Assembly: GCA_963754535.1 (NCBI GenBank)
Contig: CAVWGG010000024.1
Coordinates: forward strand, 124,001 to 188,000
Length of the DNA: 64,000 nt
DNA from: RPQJ01 sp963754535
Lineage (GTDB): Bacteria; Pseudomonadota; Gammaproteobacteria; Steroidobacterales; Steroidobacteraceae
Direction of reading: 5' to 3'
The notes beneath the pieces are model-generated. The model saw only the letters and a program-made list of their open reading frames with translations, was not told the DNA's origin and searched no databases. Both the position numbers and the translations under genes were made by a program. This document shows positions 37,713-48,162 of this stretch, one piece after another. Each line of letters opens with the position of its first letter. Position 1 is the first letter of the stretch.

Positions 37713-38925
37713 TCAGAACCCCAGGCCCGGCAGCGCGAAGTACGCCTGCAGCACGAGCGCGTTGGCGATGTCCGCGAAGAAACGCGCCCACGATCGGAAT
37801 CAGCAGGAACGCGAGGGGCGCCGGACCGTGTCGCTGCGTGAGGGTCTGCATCACCGACATCGCGACGGCAGTGGTCGCCAGGCCTGCCGCCACGTGACCG
37901 CCGGCGACGACCGCTGCGTCGTAGTCGTTGCCCAGCGCACGACCGGTGATGAAGTACGCGAAGAGCGCGGTCACGCCTGCGTTGACGACGATGATCAGCA
38001 GCATCGGCCCGGCGAGCGTCGCCAGGTCGAGGATGCGCATCGACATCAGCGCCATGATCAGGAACAGCGAGAGCGACACGCCACCCACCGCCTGGGCCGC
38101 GCGATCGTTGATGCCTTCGATGCGGAAGAGCGTCGCGAGATTGCGCACGACCATGCCGACCAGCAGCGCCCACAGGAAGTCCGGCAGCAGTATTCCCGTG
38201 CCTTTCATCAACGCGTGCACCTCGTGCGCCACGCCGATGCAGACGAGGCACACGAGCAACACGAACAGCAGCTGCTCGGTGGTAATCGGCATGGAAAACG
38301 GGTTTTCCTGCGGCGTCCCGACCACGGCCGGCTGGCCCGCGGCGGTTGCCGAACGCGCCCGGGCGCGTCGCATGAGGCGCTCGGCGACCGGACCCGACAA
38401 CAGGCTGCCCAGGATGAGCCCCGCCGTCGCGGCAGCCATGCCGAGTTCCATCGCGCCCTGGAGATTGCGTGTCTCGCCGAAACTTGCGGCATACGCCGCA
38501 GCTGTGCCATGGCCGCCCGTGAGCGAGATCGATCCGCCGAGCAACCCGACCAGGGGGTGCAGGTCGAGCAGGCGTGCCATCACCAGGCCGATGGCGTTCT
38601 GCAGGGTCATGAGCGCCACGAACAGGGCCAGCAGGATCACGAGCTTCTTGCCGCCGCGGGCGAGCGAACGCACGTCGGCACCCAGACCCAGCGTCGCGAA
38701 GAACGCGAGCAGCAACGGGTCCTTCAGTGTCTCGTCCATCGTGAAGTCGACCGGAACGACGAGACCCACGAGGGCGAGGGCGACGGCAAACAGGAAGCCC
38801 CCGACGACCGGCACGGGAATGCTGTAACGCTGCAGCACGGCCGATTGCCGCACGATCAGCTGCCCGACGAAGAACAACGCCGTCGCAGCCGCGAGCGTCG
38901 CGAACAGGTTGAGGTTGAGGGTCAC
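37713..38925 (-). CDS. gltS: Sodium/glutamate symporter GltS (one frameshift)
   Basis: About 403-residue secondary transporter of the ESS family. Imports glutamate with Na+. Marks: PVPVVGGFLFA, the re-entrant loop GGHGTAAAYA and its partner GGHVAAGLATTAVAM. One extra base in AAA (37780-37782 on the plus strand) shifts the frame just before the end; removing it restores the family C-terminus GAFFADIANALVLQAYFALPGL and a TGA at 37713. It is probably a sequence error. First gene of gltS-TAXI-MHS transporter. Confidence 0.88.
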
Positions 38926-38946
38926 GCGGGCCGGGCTGCCTCTTGC

Positions 38947-39600
38947 TTATCGACCGATCGTACCGGCTCCGGCCGTGCGCTCAAAGTCGGCATCGGCGGT
39001 CGTGAGGTCGGTGGCACAGAAGCCCAGGTCGCGCAGCAAGCCGTCGTTGAGTCGGTAGACCCAGGCGTGCACGGTGAGCGACCGCCCTTTCTCCCAGGCC
39101 TGTTGCACGATCGTCGTGCGGCAGACGCGGCGAGCCTGGAACAGCACGTTCAGTTCGCACAGCCGGTCGGCGCGTTCCAGGTCCGTTGGCAATTCCGCGA
39201 GCTGGGGCGCGTACATCCGGGCGAGGTCGCGGATTGGCAGCAGCCAGTTGTCGACGAGACCCAGCGGCCGCTGCTCATACGAGGCGATCACGCCGCCGCA
39301 GCCGTAGTGCCCGCAGACGATGACGTGTTCGATGCCGAGCACGTCGATCGCGTACTGCAGCACGGAGAGACAGCTGAAATCGTTGTGGAACACGAGGTTC
39401 GCGACGTTGCGGTGCACGAACAGTTCGCCCGGCGCGAGCCCCACGATCTCGTTGGCGGGCACGCGACTGTCGGAGCAGCCGATCCAGAGATAGCGCGGCG
39501 ACTGCTGTGACGACAGCTCGCCGAAGAAGCCCGGATGACGTTGCTCCGTGGCGGCGGCCCAGCGGCGGTTGTTGGCGAAGAGTTGCGGCAGTTTGTTCAA
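38947..39600 (-). CDS. can: Beta-carbonic anhydrase Can
   Basis: 217 residues. Interconverts CO2 and bicarbonate in the cytosol. Zinc ligands Cys42, Asp44, His98 and Cys101 are in CSDSRVPAN and HYGCGG. N-terminus NKLPQLFANNRRWA matches the E. coli Can group. Same strand as gltS, 21 bases upstream of it. Confidence 0.95.
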   Translation of the reverse strand: MNKLPQLFANNRRWAAATEQRHPGFFGELSSQQSPRYLWIGCSDSRVPANEIVGLAPGELFVHRNVANLVFHNDFSCLSVLQYAIDVLGIEHVIVCGHYGCGGVIASYEQRPLGLVDNWLLPIRDLARMYAPQLAELPTDLERADRLCELNVLFQARRVCRTTIVQQAWEKGRSLTVHAWVYRLNDGLLRDLGFCATDLTTADADFERTAGAGTIGR

Positions 39601-39736
39601 AGGCGCAGGTCCCCGGCGAACGATGGGGCGAGTCTAGCAAGCGTGCGGCACGGACGTTGACCTGTGCGCGCGTCACGGTTAGGTTGCGCACCGACTGACC
39701 CGACCGACTGACTCGAAAACGCAAGGATTGAAAACC

Positions 39737-39991
39737 ATGGCAGCAAAGAAGAAGGCAGCGAAGAAGAAGACGACCCGTCGCACGACGCTGCGCAGCTCGA
39801 AGGGCACGAAGCTCTACGCGGTGCGCGCAGCCGACGGCACGTTCAAGGACATCCAGACTTTCAAGCGCGCGCATTCGGCGGACATCCGCAAGTCGTCGAA
39901 GGCCGAGGCGACGAAGAAGGCAGCCAAGAAGAAGGCGCCCGCAAAGAAGAAGGCACCGGCCAGGAAGAAGGCCGCTGCGAAGAAGAAGTGA
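39737..39991 (+). CDS. Histone H1-like Lys/Ala-rich small protein
   Basis: 84 residues. A Lys-rich N-terminus (MAAKKKAAKKKTTRRTT), a central segment (GTKLYAVRAADGTFKDIQTFKRAHSADIRK) and a C-terminal Lys/Ala/Pro tail. The composition suggests binding nucleic acid, probably a nucleoid protein. ATG 39737 follows AAGGA; a TTG three codons earlier is possible. Confidence 0.8.
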   Translation: MAAKKKAAKKKTTRRTTLRSSKGTKLYAVRAADGTFKDIQTFKRAHSADIRKSSKAEATKKAAKKKAPAKKKAPARKKAAAKKK

Positions 39992-39996
39992 TCCCG

Positions 39997-40026
39997 AGGG
40001 GCGCCCGGCAACAGGCGCCCCTTCTT
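39997..40026 (+). terminator. Intrinsic terminator after H1-like gene
   Basis: Stem AGGGGCGCC / GGCGCCCCT with an eight-base loop, then TTCTTCC. The T-tract is interrupted by C, so efficiency is uncertain. Confidence 0.65.
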
Positions 40027-40085
40027 CCATCCGCAGGATCCAGGCGGTTGCTGACTGCGCCGCGGCGTCTGGTAACCTGCGCAAC

Positions 40086-41261
40086 GTGCTTCTCCTTCGT
40101 AACGCCGACGTCTACGCACCGCGCCCACTGGGCCTGCAGTCCCTCCTGATCGGCGGCGGCACCGTGCTCTGGATGGGTCCCGGCAAGGACCTCCCTGCCC
40201 TGCCTGCTGCGCTCACCGCGAGCGTCACCGAAATCGACCTTGGGGGATTGCGACTGATCCCTGGCCTCATCGACGGCCACGTGCACGTCACGGGCGGCGG
40301 TGGCGAGGCCGGCTTCAGGACCCGGGTGCCTGCGGTGCCCCTGACTCGCTACACGCTGGCCGGCGTCACCACCGTCGTCGGACTGCTGGGCACGGACGAC
40401 GTGACGCGCGGGCCCCGTGACCTGCTTGCACAGATTTACGCGCTGCGCGAAGAAGGCCTCAACGCATTCGGCTACGCCGGCGGCTATCACGTGCCGCTCG
40501 CGACCCTCACGGGCAGCGTGCGTGGCGATCTGGTCCTGCTCGAGCCGCTGCTCGGCATCGGCGAACTCGCGATCAGCGATCACCGTTCGAGCCAGCCGAC
40601 GTTCGACGAAGTACTCCGGCTCGCCGCCGATGCCCACGTCTCCGGCCTCATGACCGGCAAGGCCGGCGTGCTGCATCTCCACCTGGGCGACGGTCCGCGC
40701 GGTCTCGAGTTCGTGCGCCGAGCATTGGGTGAAAGCGAAATCCCGGCACGCGTCTTCAACCCGACCCATGTCAATCGCCGCAAGGCGCTGTTCGACGAGG
40801 CCGTAGCACTGGCCAAAGAAGGGTGTTCCATCGACCTGACCGCCTTCCCGGTCGAGGACGGCGAAGACGCCTGGAGCGCAGCCGAGGGCCTGCAGCGGTA
40901 CCTGGCGAGCGGTGCCCCGGCGGACCGGGTCACCGTCAGTTCCGACGCCGGCGGCTGCCTGCCCTGCTTCGACGCCGAGGGCCGCGTCAGCAGCATGGAC
41001 GTCGGCCATTCCGGCGCCCTGCTCGCAACGCTGCGGGACCTGGTCGGCGGCGGGATGCCGCTCGAGACCGCCCTGCCCGCTTTCACGGCCAATCCAGCCC
41101 GCCTGTTGCGCCTCGCCGGGAAAGGCCGTGTCGAGGCCGGCGCCGACGCCGATCTCGTTGCATTGGACGCGACAGGCGGCGCACATACGGTCATCATTCG
41201 TGGGGAAATCCACGTCCGGGACGGCCACGCTGCCCGGCGGGGAACGTTCGAGAATCGCTAG
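40086..41261 (+). CDS. iadA: Isoaspartyl dipeptidase
   Basis: 391-residue amidohydrolase-fold metallopeptidase. Hydrolyses beta-aspartyl dipeptides, including the beta-Asp-Arg that cyanophycinase releases. Metal site residues: HVHVTGG, the carboxylated-Lys/His region, HLHLGDG and SSDAGG. GTG 40086 is the start by homology. First gene of iadA-cphB-cphA-cphA2-like. Confidence 0.92.
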   Translation: MLLLRNADVYAPRPLGLQSLLIGGGTVLWMGPGKDLPALPAALTASVTEIDLGGLRLIPGLIDGHVHVTGGGGEAGFRTRVPAVPLTRYTLAGVTTVVGLLGTDDVTRGPRDLLAQIYALREEGLNAFGYAGGYHVPLATLTGSVRGDLVLLEPLLGIGELAISDHRSSQPTFDEVLRLAADAHVSGLMTGKAGVLHLHLGDGPRGLEFVRRALGESEIPARVFNPTHVNRRKALFDEAVALAKEGCSIDLTAFPVEDGEDAWSAAEGLQRYLASGAPADRVTVSSDAGGCLPCFDAEGRVSSMDVGHSGALLATLRDLVGGGMPLETALPAFTANPARLLRLAGKGRVEAGADADLVALDATGGAHTVIIRGEIHVRDGHAARRGTFENR

Positions 41262-41271
41262 GAGCAGCACG

Positions 41272-42111
41272 TTGCCGAGCATCGTCCCGGAAGGCGGAAC
41301 CCGCGGCTGGATCATCCCGATCGGCGGCGCCGAGAACAAAGAGAACGACCGCCACATCCTCGAGCGGTTCGTGAACGTGTCCGGCGGCCGCAACGCCGAC
41401 ATCGTCGTCATACCGACGGCAAGCCGCCTTACCGAGACCGGGCCACGCTACGAGAAGCTGTTCCGCGACATCGGCGCCGCTCGCGTCACGTCGATGGATT
41501 TCGATACCCGCCGCGATTGCCAGGAACCCGGCCGCCTGCAGCGTCTCGAGGAAGCGACCGGCATCTTCTTCACGGGCGGCAACCAGCTGCGCATCTCGAC
41601 GCTGCTCGGCGGCACTCCCGTCGCCAAGCTCATCCGCGTGCGCAACGCGAACGGCGTGACCGTCGGCGGCACCAGCGCGGGCGCCAGCATCCTGAGCGAG
41701 CACATGATCGCCTTCGGCGACGAAGGCTCCTCGGTGATCTCCGGCAGCGTGCGCCTCGCCCCGGGCCTCGGCCTCACCAATCGCTTCATCATCGACCAGC
41801 ACTTCCGCCAGCGCGACCGGCTCGGCCGCCTGCTGACGGCGCTGGCCTACAACCCGTTCGCGATCGGCATCGGCCTCGACGAGGACACGGCCGCTTTCAT
41901 CGGCCCCGACGAGACTGTCGAGGTGGAAGGCAGCGGCGGCGTCACGATCGTCGACGCGAGCGACGTCTCGTTCTCGTCGATGGACGCGGTGAATGAAGGA
42001 CAGCCGGTGTGCCTGCTGGGCCTCAAGCTGCACATCCTCGTCGCCGGCGCGACCTTCAACCTGCACACGCGGCTGGCGCAGGCTGGGTCGCTCGTCGTGC
42101 GGAAAGAATAA
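41272..42111 (+). CDS. cphB: Cyanophycinase
   Basis: 279-residue serine peptidase (S51 family) that trims cyanophycin to beta-Asp-Arg dipeptides. GWIIPIGGAENKEND starts the domain; the catalytic Ser lies in the elbow VGGTSAGAS; TGGNQLRI and IDQHFRQRDRLGRLL are conserved. TTG 41272 is chosen because TAGGAGCAGCACG gives a good ribosome site and the upstream frame lies inside iadA. The gap to iadA is 10 bases. Confidence 0.92.
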   Translation: MPSIVPEGGTRGWIIPIGGAENKENDRHILERFVNVSGGRNADIVVIPTASRLTETGPRYEKLFRDIGAARVTSMDFDTRRDCQEPGRLQRLEEATGIFFTGGNQLRISTLLGGTPVAKLIRVRNANGVTVGGTSAGASILSEHMIAFGDEGSSVISGSVRLAPGLGLTNRFIIDQHFRQRDRLGRLLTALAYNPFAIGIGLDEDTAAFIGPDETVEVEGSGGVTIVDASDVSFSSMDAVNEGQPVCLLGLKLHILVAGATFNLHTRLAQAGSLVVRKE

Positions 42112-42140
42112 GTCTTCAAACGACAGGGAGGAAGCCGGGA

Positions 42141-45094
42141 ATGCGCATCCTGGATCGGTCCGTCTACGTCGGGCCTTCGCTTTACGCACATTTCCCGGTC
42201 ATCCGGCTCGAACTCGACCTGGGCGAACTCGAGCACTGGCCCACGGGCCGGCTCGGCAATGCGTTCGTCGACGGGCTGGCGGCCGCACTCCCCGGCCTCG
42301 CCGAACACGGTTGCTCGTATCGCGAGCCGGGCGGCTTTTTCCGCCGCATGCGCGAAGACGAAGGCACCTGGCTCGGCCACGTGCTCGAGCACGTCGCGAT
42401 CGAACTGCAGAACATCGCGGGCGAGAACGTCACCTTCGGCAAGACGCGCAGCGCCAGCGCGCCGGGCGTCTACACCGTCGTCTATGAATACGCGCAGCGT
42501 GACGAGGGCATCGCCGCCGGCGAACTCGCGCTCCGTCTGCTGTGTTCGCTGCTGCCCGACGCGATCCGCCCCGCAGACAGCGTGCCCGAAGGCTGGAACT
42601 GGCCCGAAGCGCGCGACGAGTTCATCCGCTTCGCGCAGCGACGTGCGCTGGGCCCGTCGACGGCGTCACTCGTGCGCGCGGCCGAAGCCCGCGGCATCCC
42701 CTGGCTGCGCCTCAATGACCAGTCACTGGTGCAACTCGGTCATGGCCGCTACCAGCAGCGCATCCAGGCCACCGTCACCGGCCGCACGTCGCACATCGCA
42801 GTCGAACTCGCGAGCGACAAGGAAGAGACCAACAAGATCCTCGCGACACTGGGCCTGCCCGTGCCGCAGCAGGAACTGGTGCAGACCGAAGGCCAGGCGG
42901 CCCGCGCCGCGCGGCGCATCGGCTACCCGGTGGTCACCAAGCCGTACAACGGCAATCACGGCCGCGGCATTTCGATCAAGCTAACGACCGAAGACGAAGT
43001 CGTGCAGGGTTTCCGGGTCGCCAAAGAACATTCGCGTTCGGTGATCGTGGAGACCTACCTCGAAGGCGACGACCACCGCCTGCTGGTCGTGAATGGCGAA
43101 CTCGTCGCGGCCACGCGCCGCACGCCGGGTCACGTCGTCGGCGACGGCGTGAAGAACATCGTCGACCTGATCGAGGTCGTGAACCAGGATCCGCGTCGCG
43201 GCGTCGGCCACGAGAAGGTGCTGACGCGCCTCGAGCTCGATGGCCAGGCGCAAAAGATGCTGGAGAAAGCGGGCCTGACCGCGGAGTCGATCCCGGCACC
43301 GGGCGAAATCGTCTACCTGCGCTCCACCGCGAACCTGTCGACGGGCGGCACCGCGACCGACGTCACCGACGTCATCCATCCCGACAACCGCGAGATGGCC
43401 GTGCGCGCCGTGCAGGCCGTGGGCCTCGACGTCGGCGGCGTCGACTTCCTGTCGACCGACATCACCGAGAGCTACCGCAAGATCGGCGGCGGCATCTGCG
43501 AAGTGAACGCAGCCCCGGGCTTCCGCATGCACGTGGCGCCGAGCGAAGGCACGCCGCGCGACGTCGCGGGCCCGGTCATCGACATGCTGTTCCCCACCGG
43601 ATCGCCCAACGCGGGTGCCGATCGCGGCGCTCACCGGCACCAACGGCAAGACGACGACGGCGCGCATGCTCTCGCACATCACCAAGATGGCGGGCTACAC
43701 GCCGGGCCTCACCACGACCGACGGCGTCTACATCGACGGCCAGCGCACGGTGCAGGGCGACATGACCGGCCCGGTGTCCGCGCGCATGGTCCTCGCCGAT
43801 CCGCAGATCGACATCGCGATTCTCGAGACTGCGCGTGGCGGCCTGCTGCGCGCCGGCATGGGCGTGCCCGAAGTGAACGTCGGCGCCGTGCTCAACGTGC
43901 AGTCGGACCACCTTGGCCTCAAGGGCATCGACACGCTCGACCAGCTCGCCGACGTGAAGCGCGTCGTGATCGAGGTGGCGAAGGATTGCGCGGTGCTGAA
44001 CGCCGACGATCCGCTCGTGCTCAAGATGTCGGGCTACACCGAGGCCAAGAGCATCTGCTACGTCACGATGAACCCGCAGCACGGGCTGGTGCGCGAGCAC
44101 ATCCGCGCGGGTGGCCGCGCCTGCGCGCTCGAAGCCGGCGTCAACGGCCAGATGATCACGCTGTACGACCGCAGCAGCCACATTCCGCTGGTGTGGACCC
44201 ACCTGATTCCCGCGACGCTCGAAGGCCGCGCGATGCACAACGTGCAGAACGCGATGTTCGCCGCGGCGATGGCGTTTTCGCTCGGCATCAAGCTCGACGC
44301 GATCCGTCACGGCCTGCGCACGTTCGACTCGACGTTCTTCCAGGCGCCGGGCCGCATGAACGTGTTCAACGAGCATCCGTTCAAGGTGCTGTTCGACTAC
44401 GGCCACAACGCCCACGCGGTCGCTGCGATGGCAGACCTCGCGCAACGCCTGGACGTGACGGGACGGCGCATCGTCGTGCTTGCCGGCCCGGGCGACCGTC
44501 GCGACGAGGACCTGCGCGCGATCGCGGACGCGGTCGCTGGCCGCTTCGATCATTACATCTGCCGGCGCGACGACAGCCTGCGCGAGCGCGGTCCCGACGA
44601 GGTGCCGAAGCTGCAGGCTGCGCAACTGCAGTCGCGTGGCGTGCCGGCGTGCGGCGATCTCGATCATTCCGGACGAGCAGGAAGCGATCGATGCCGCGCT
44701 CCACATGGGGCAGCCGGGCGACCTGCTGCTGGTCTTCGCGGATGCGCTGATCCGGTCCTGGAAGCAGATCACCAAGTTCAAGTCCGCCACTTCTCACGCT
44801 TCCGGCACAGCTGCAACCGGCGAGGACGCACGCAGCGCCGGCGAGGGCTCCGCGGCACCTGTCTCGGGCATCGGCGGCTTCATGGCGAGCGGTGCTTCTC
44901 CCCTCGTCGCCGCTCCGGCGGCAGACGTCGCGCGCAGCGCGACTGAAGGCCGTGCGCGCAAGCCGTCGCCCCAGCCCTCGCCTGCTGCAGTGGGAGAGGG
45001 CGAACACGAAGCCGGCGAGCTGACCGAACAGCTCATGCCCGGGGTCATTCGTGACGAGCGCGGCGTCTGGATCGCGCCGGAGACGGAAGACTGA
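42141..45094 (+). CDS. cphA: Cyanophycin synthetase CphA (two frameshifts)
   Basis: About 980 residues. Polymerises aspartate and arginine into cyanophycin. The N domain is followed by an ATP-grasp domain (GYPVVTKPYNGNHGRGI..., EVNAAPGFRMH) and a Mur-ligase domain (ALTGTNGKTTTARM, ETARGGLLRAG, QAPGRMNVF, FDYGHNAHA). ATG 42141 follows GGGAGGAAG. The frame breaks near 43606-43614 (one extra base; read on as SPNRVPIAALTG) and at the T at 44650 (extra base; read on as VPAAAISIIPDEQEAIDAALH). The last ~75 residues contain a REP-derived stretch. Probably functional if the breaks are sequence errors. Confidence 0.9.
44971..45003. repeat. REP-like element inside the 3' end of cphA
   Basis: CCCTCGCC...GGGAGAGGGCG forms a hairpin. 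In frame it translates as SPQPSPAAVGEGE, close to the familiar translation of proteobacterial REP sequences. It lies in a C-terminal extension beyond the normal end of CphA. Confidence 0.65.
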
Positions 45095-45135
45095 ACGCCG
45101 AGCACACCCTGCCCCTCGACGACTCGCGTCGTCTG

Positions 45136-46933
45136 ATGGGCGGCAACCTGTTCTTCGCTGGCACCGGCGCGGTGCTGGAAACGGTCGGCGTCGAAATCGA
45201 CGATGCGCTGTTGTCCGGCTGGCGCGCGCGGGTAGAGCGCGCGCGTCGTCACCTGGGTTGGGACAAGGCTGCACCCGGCTCGCCGCTGGCCCCCGCGATC
45301 GTTGCGCGCCGGCACGCCGCGGGTGCCTCCCTCGCGCTGCAGGCACCCATCGACCAGCTCTTCACCGCGACCGAGCTCAACGAGTGGGCGCTCTGCGCGA
45401 CCGTGTTCGAGCGTGATCCGGTCCGCTGGGCGAACGTCACCGAAGACCTGCTGGCGGACTACCTCGAGGATGCCAACGATCCGGCCGACGTGATTCCGCC
45501 GGTACTCGAGGAACACGCTGCACTGGCCAGGCTGGCAAAACGTGCAGCAACCGAGCGGCGTCCCGACGTCGTGACCCTGATCGAAGCAGCCAGGACGCGC
45601 GGCGTCGGTCACCTCCTCGACGAAACGATCCTGACGCTCGGCGCAGGCACGGGCAGCCGGAGCTGGGCACTCGACGCGCTACCCACGATAGACACGGTGC
45701 CGTGGGCGTCGCTGCACACCATCCCTATCGCGGGGATCACCGGATCGAACGGCAAGACCACGACCGTGCGACTCGTCGCTGCCTGCGCGCGTGCCAACGG
45801 CTGGCGCGACGGCTTCAACTGCACGGACGGCGTATTCATCGATCGCAAGCCGGTGGCCGACGGGCGATTACTCGGGTCCGGCAGGAACTCGCCTGGTACT
45901 TCGCAACGCGAGCGTGGAAGCGGCGGTCATCGAGACAGCCCGGGGCGGCATCCTGCGCCGTGGCCTTGCCGCCGATCGTGCCGACGTGGCCATCGTCACC
46001 AACATCAGTCCCGATCATTTCGGCGAATACGGCATCGACGACCTTGACGGCCTTGCGGACGTGAAACTCAGCATCACCCACCTGCTCGACGGCAATGGGC
46101 TGCTGGTGCTGAACGCCGATGACGCCCTGCTCTGCGCGAAGAGCGGCGTGCTCGAGCAGCGGCTGGGCTGGCAGCCGACACTCGCCTGGTTCGCGCGCGA
46201 TTACGATCATCCGTCGCTCGCGCAGCACCGTCGTGCCGTGCAGGGTGCCACGTCTGGCGTACGCGCCGGCCGGCTATGGCTCTCCCTGGGCAACAGTGAA
46301 CACGACCTCGGCGCCGTCAATGACATGCCGCTCACGGTCGAAGGCACCGCGACCTACAACGTCGAGAACCTGGCGGGCGCAGCGCTCGTTGCGACGAAGC
46401 TCGGCGTGCCGCCGGCGACCATCGCGCACGTGTTTGCGGATTTCGGTCGCGACCTCGCCGACAATAACGGACGACTCATGCGGTTCGACATCGGCGGCGT
46501 GCAGATCATCGTCGATTACGCCCACAACCCGGACGGGTTGCGCGGCGTGATGCGCGTGGCGCAGCAACTGCGCGCACCGGGCGGGCGCATCGGCATGCTG
46601 CTCGGCCATGCCGGCAACCGGCTCAACGCCGACATCGAGGAACTCGCCCTCGTGGCGACTGAATTCGATCCCGACCTGGTCGTGGTAAAGGAAGACGAAG
46701 GCCACCTGCGTGGCCGGCAGCCGGGCGAGGTGCCCGCGATCATCCAAAATGCGCTCCTGCAGGCGGGTCTGGCTGAAGCTGCTGTGCCGATCTGTCCGTC
46801 GGAAGTCGATGCGGCGCTGATGGCACTCGACTGGGCACGGCCTGGCGACGCGCTGGTGCTGCTCATCCACTCAGGCGGCGCGCGCACGCGCATGCTCGAG
46901 ATCCTCAAGTCACGTCGCGCCGGCCAGCCGTAG
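45136..46933 (+). CDS. CphA2-like Mur ligase without ATP-grasp domain (one frameshift)
   Basis: About 598 residues. N-terminal domain of ~195 residues (MGGNLFFAGTGAVLETVGVEID...) then a Mur-ligase domain (GITGSNGKTTTVRLV, ETARGGILRRGL, TNISPDHFGEYG, VDYAHNPDGLRG). No ATP-grasp motifs are seen. The frame breaks in GGG at 45862-45864; removing a G gives PVADGDYSGPAGTRLVLRNA. DDSRRL just before the ATG belongs to the family, so translation may start upstream, perhaps at CTG 45091 overlapping the cphA stop; no ATG/GTG/TTG is available there. CphA2 enzymes join beta-Asp-Arg dipeptides; that role here is inference. Confidence 0.82.
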
Positions 46934-46963
46934 CGCGGCCCGCCCGGCCGAACGACCGCGAAC

Positions 46964-48127
46964 TCAGGACGCGGGGTGGCTCTCCTTCCAGTCCATTGCG
47001 CGACGTACCCGACGCTCGACCGAGGGGTGCGTATAGAACAGCATCTCCTCCAGCTGGCTCGGGCCGCGGATTTCGATACTCGGCAGTCTTCACCAGCGCG
47101 GTCGCCAGCGCGTCCGGCAGGTTCACCGTCTCGAGTGAATACTGATCGGCCTCGTTTTCGCCCTTGCGGATCTGGCCGTTGACGATCGGCTGCACCAGCA
47201 GCAGGAAGAACGAGACCATGAAGAACAGCACCGGCAGGCCCGTCGGATCGCTGATCGACGCCGAACTGCCGAAGGCGCGCGCGACCCGCGGGAACAGCCG
47301 GTCCGCGAGGAAGAAGAACACGATCGCGAGCACGGACATCAGGATCACGGTGCGCCAGACGTGGCCGAGCACGTAGTGACCCATCTCGTGGCCCGTCACC
47401 GCCTTCACTTCGTCGAGCGATGCGCCCTTGAACGCGATGTCGGAGATCGCGATGCGCGCCGAACCCGCGATGCCGGAAACGTTGGCCGTGAAATTGTTCG
47501 ACTGGCGCGAACCGTCGTAGACGAAGATGCGGTCTTCGGGCACGCCGGCCTGCTTGCGCCATCACGACCAGCGCGTCGCGCACCTCGCCCGCAGGCACGG
47601 GCTTGTAGTCGTTGAACAGCGGCTCGATGAAGACCGGGCCCGCGAGCAGGACCAGCGACAGCGCAAACGCCGTCAGGGCACCCGACCATATCCACCAGAA
47701 CTTGCCGGCCCGACGCATCAGCGCGTAGACGCCCACGAAGAACAGCGCAACGAAGACGGCCGCGATCATGAGCGACAGCTACGCCCTGCCCGAGGTAATC
47801 GACGAGCGGCTGGCTGGTGCGGCCGTACCCGCGCTCGCGCCACCAGTCGGTGTAGATCGTCCAGGGCAATGAGATCAGGCCGGACACGACGACGTAGACG
47901 GCGGCGACGACCCAGGCTTTCAGGTTGGGCCCGCGCCGGGCCAGTTTCGCATTGATGCGATCGAGCACGCCGGTGCGCACGATTACCCACGTGATGACGG
48001 CCGTCACGAGCAGGTTCCAGAGCAGCAGCCAGTGGCCGCCCGTGGTGTATGCGGCCGCTTTCGCCAGCGCGTCCGCGCCGAGCGAGTCGATGTACGCGGC
48101 TGTCGCGGCTTGCGGGTCGAAGGACAT
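46964..48127 (-). CDS. M48-family (Ste24-like) membrane zinc protease (three frameshifts)
   Basis: About 387 residues. N-terminal helices (LLLWNLLVTAVITWVIV, VVAAVYVVVSGLISLPW), the zinc motif HEMGH, the third ligand in GENEADQYS, and further helices. Three extra bases break the frame: near 47781 (GQG to LSLMIAAVFVALFF), 47556 (VVMA to KQAGVPEDRIF) and in TTT 47073-47075 (AEYR to IRGPSQLEEMLFYTHPSVERRVR), ending at 46964. The restored protein is full length for a CAAX-protease-like M48 peptidase; the substrate is unknown. Confidence 0.82.
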
Positions 48128-48162
48128 GGAACTCCGGATTGGGTGAGGAGGCCGCTGGCGGA

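Noticed and set aside
36313..38925. 870-residue GltS-TAXI fusion protein
   Set aside because: The fusion arises from one extra base in AAA 37780-37782. Removing it restores the normal GltS C-terminus and stop, followed by a lipoprotein start.
42009..44750. 913-codon single frame as the whole of CphA
   Set aside because: After about 43610 the frame becomes Arg/His/Gly-rich nonsense while the Mur-ligase domain continues in another frame.
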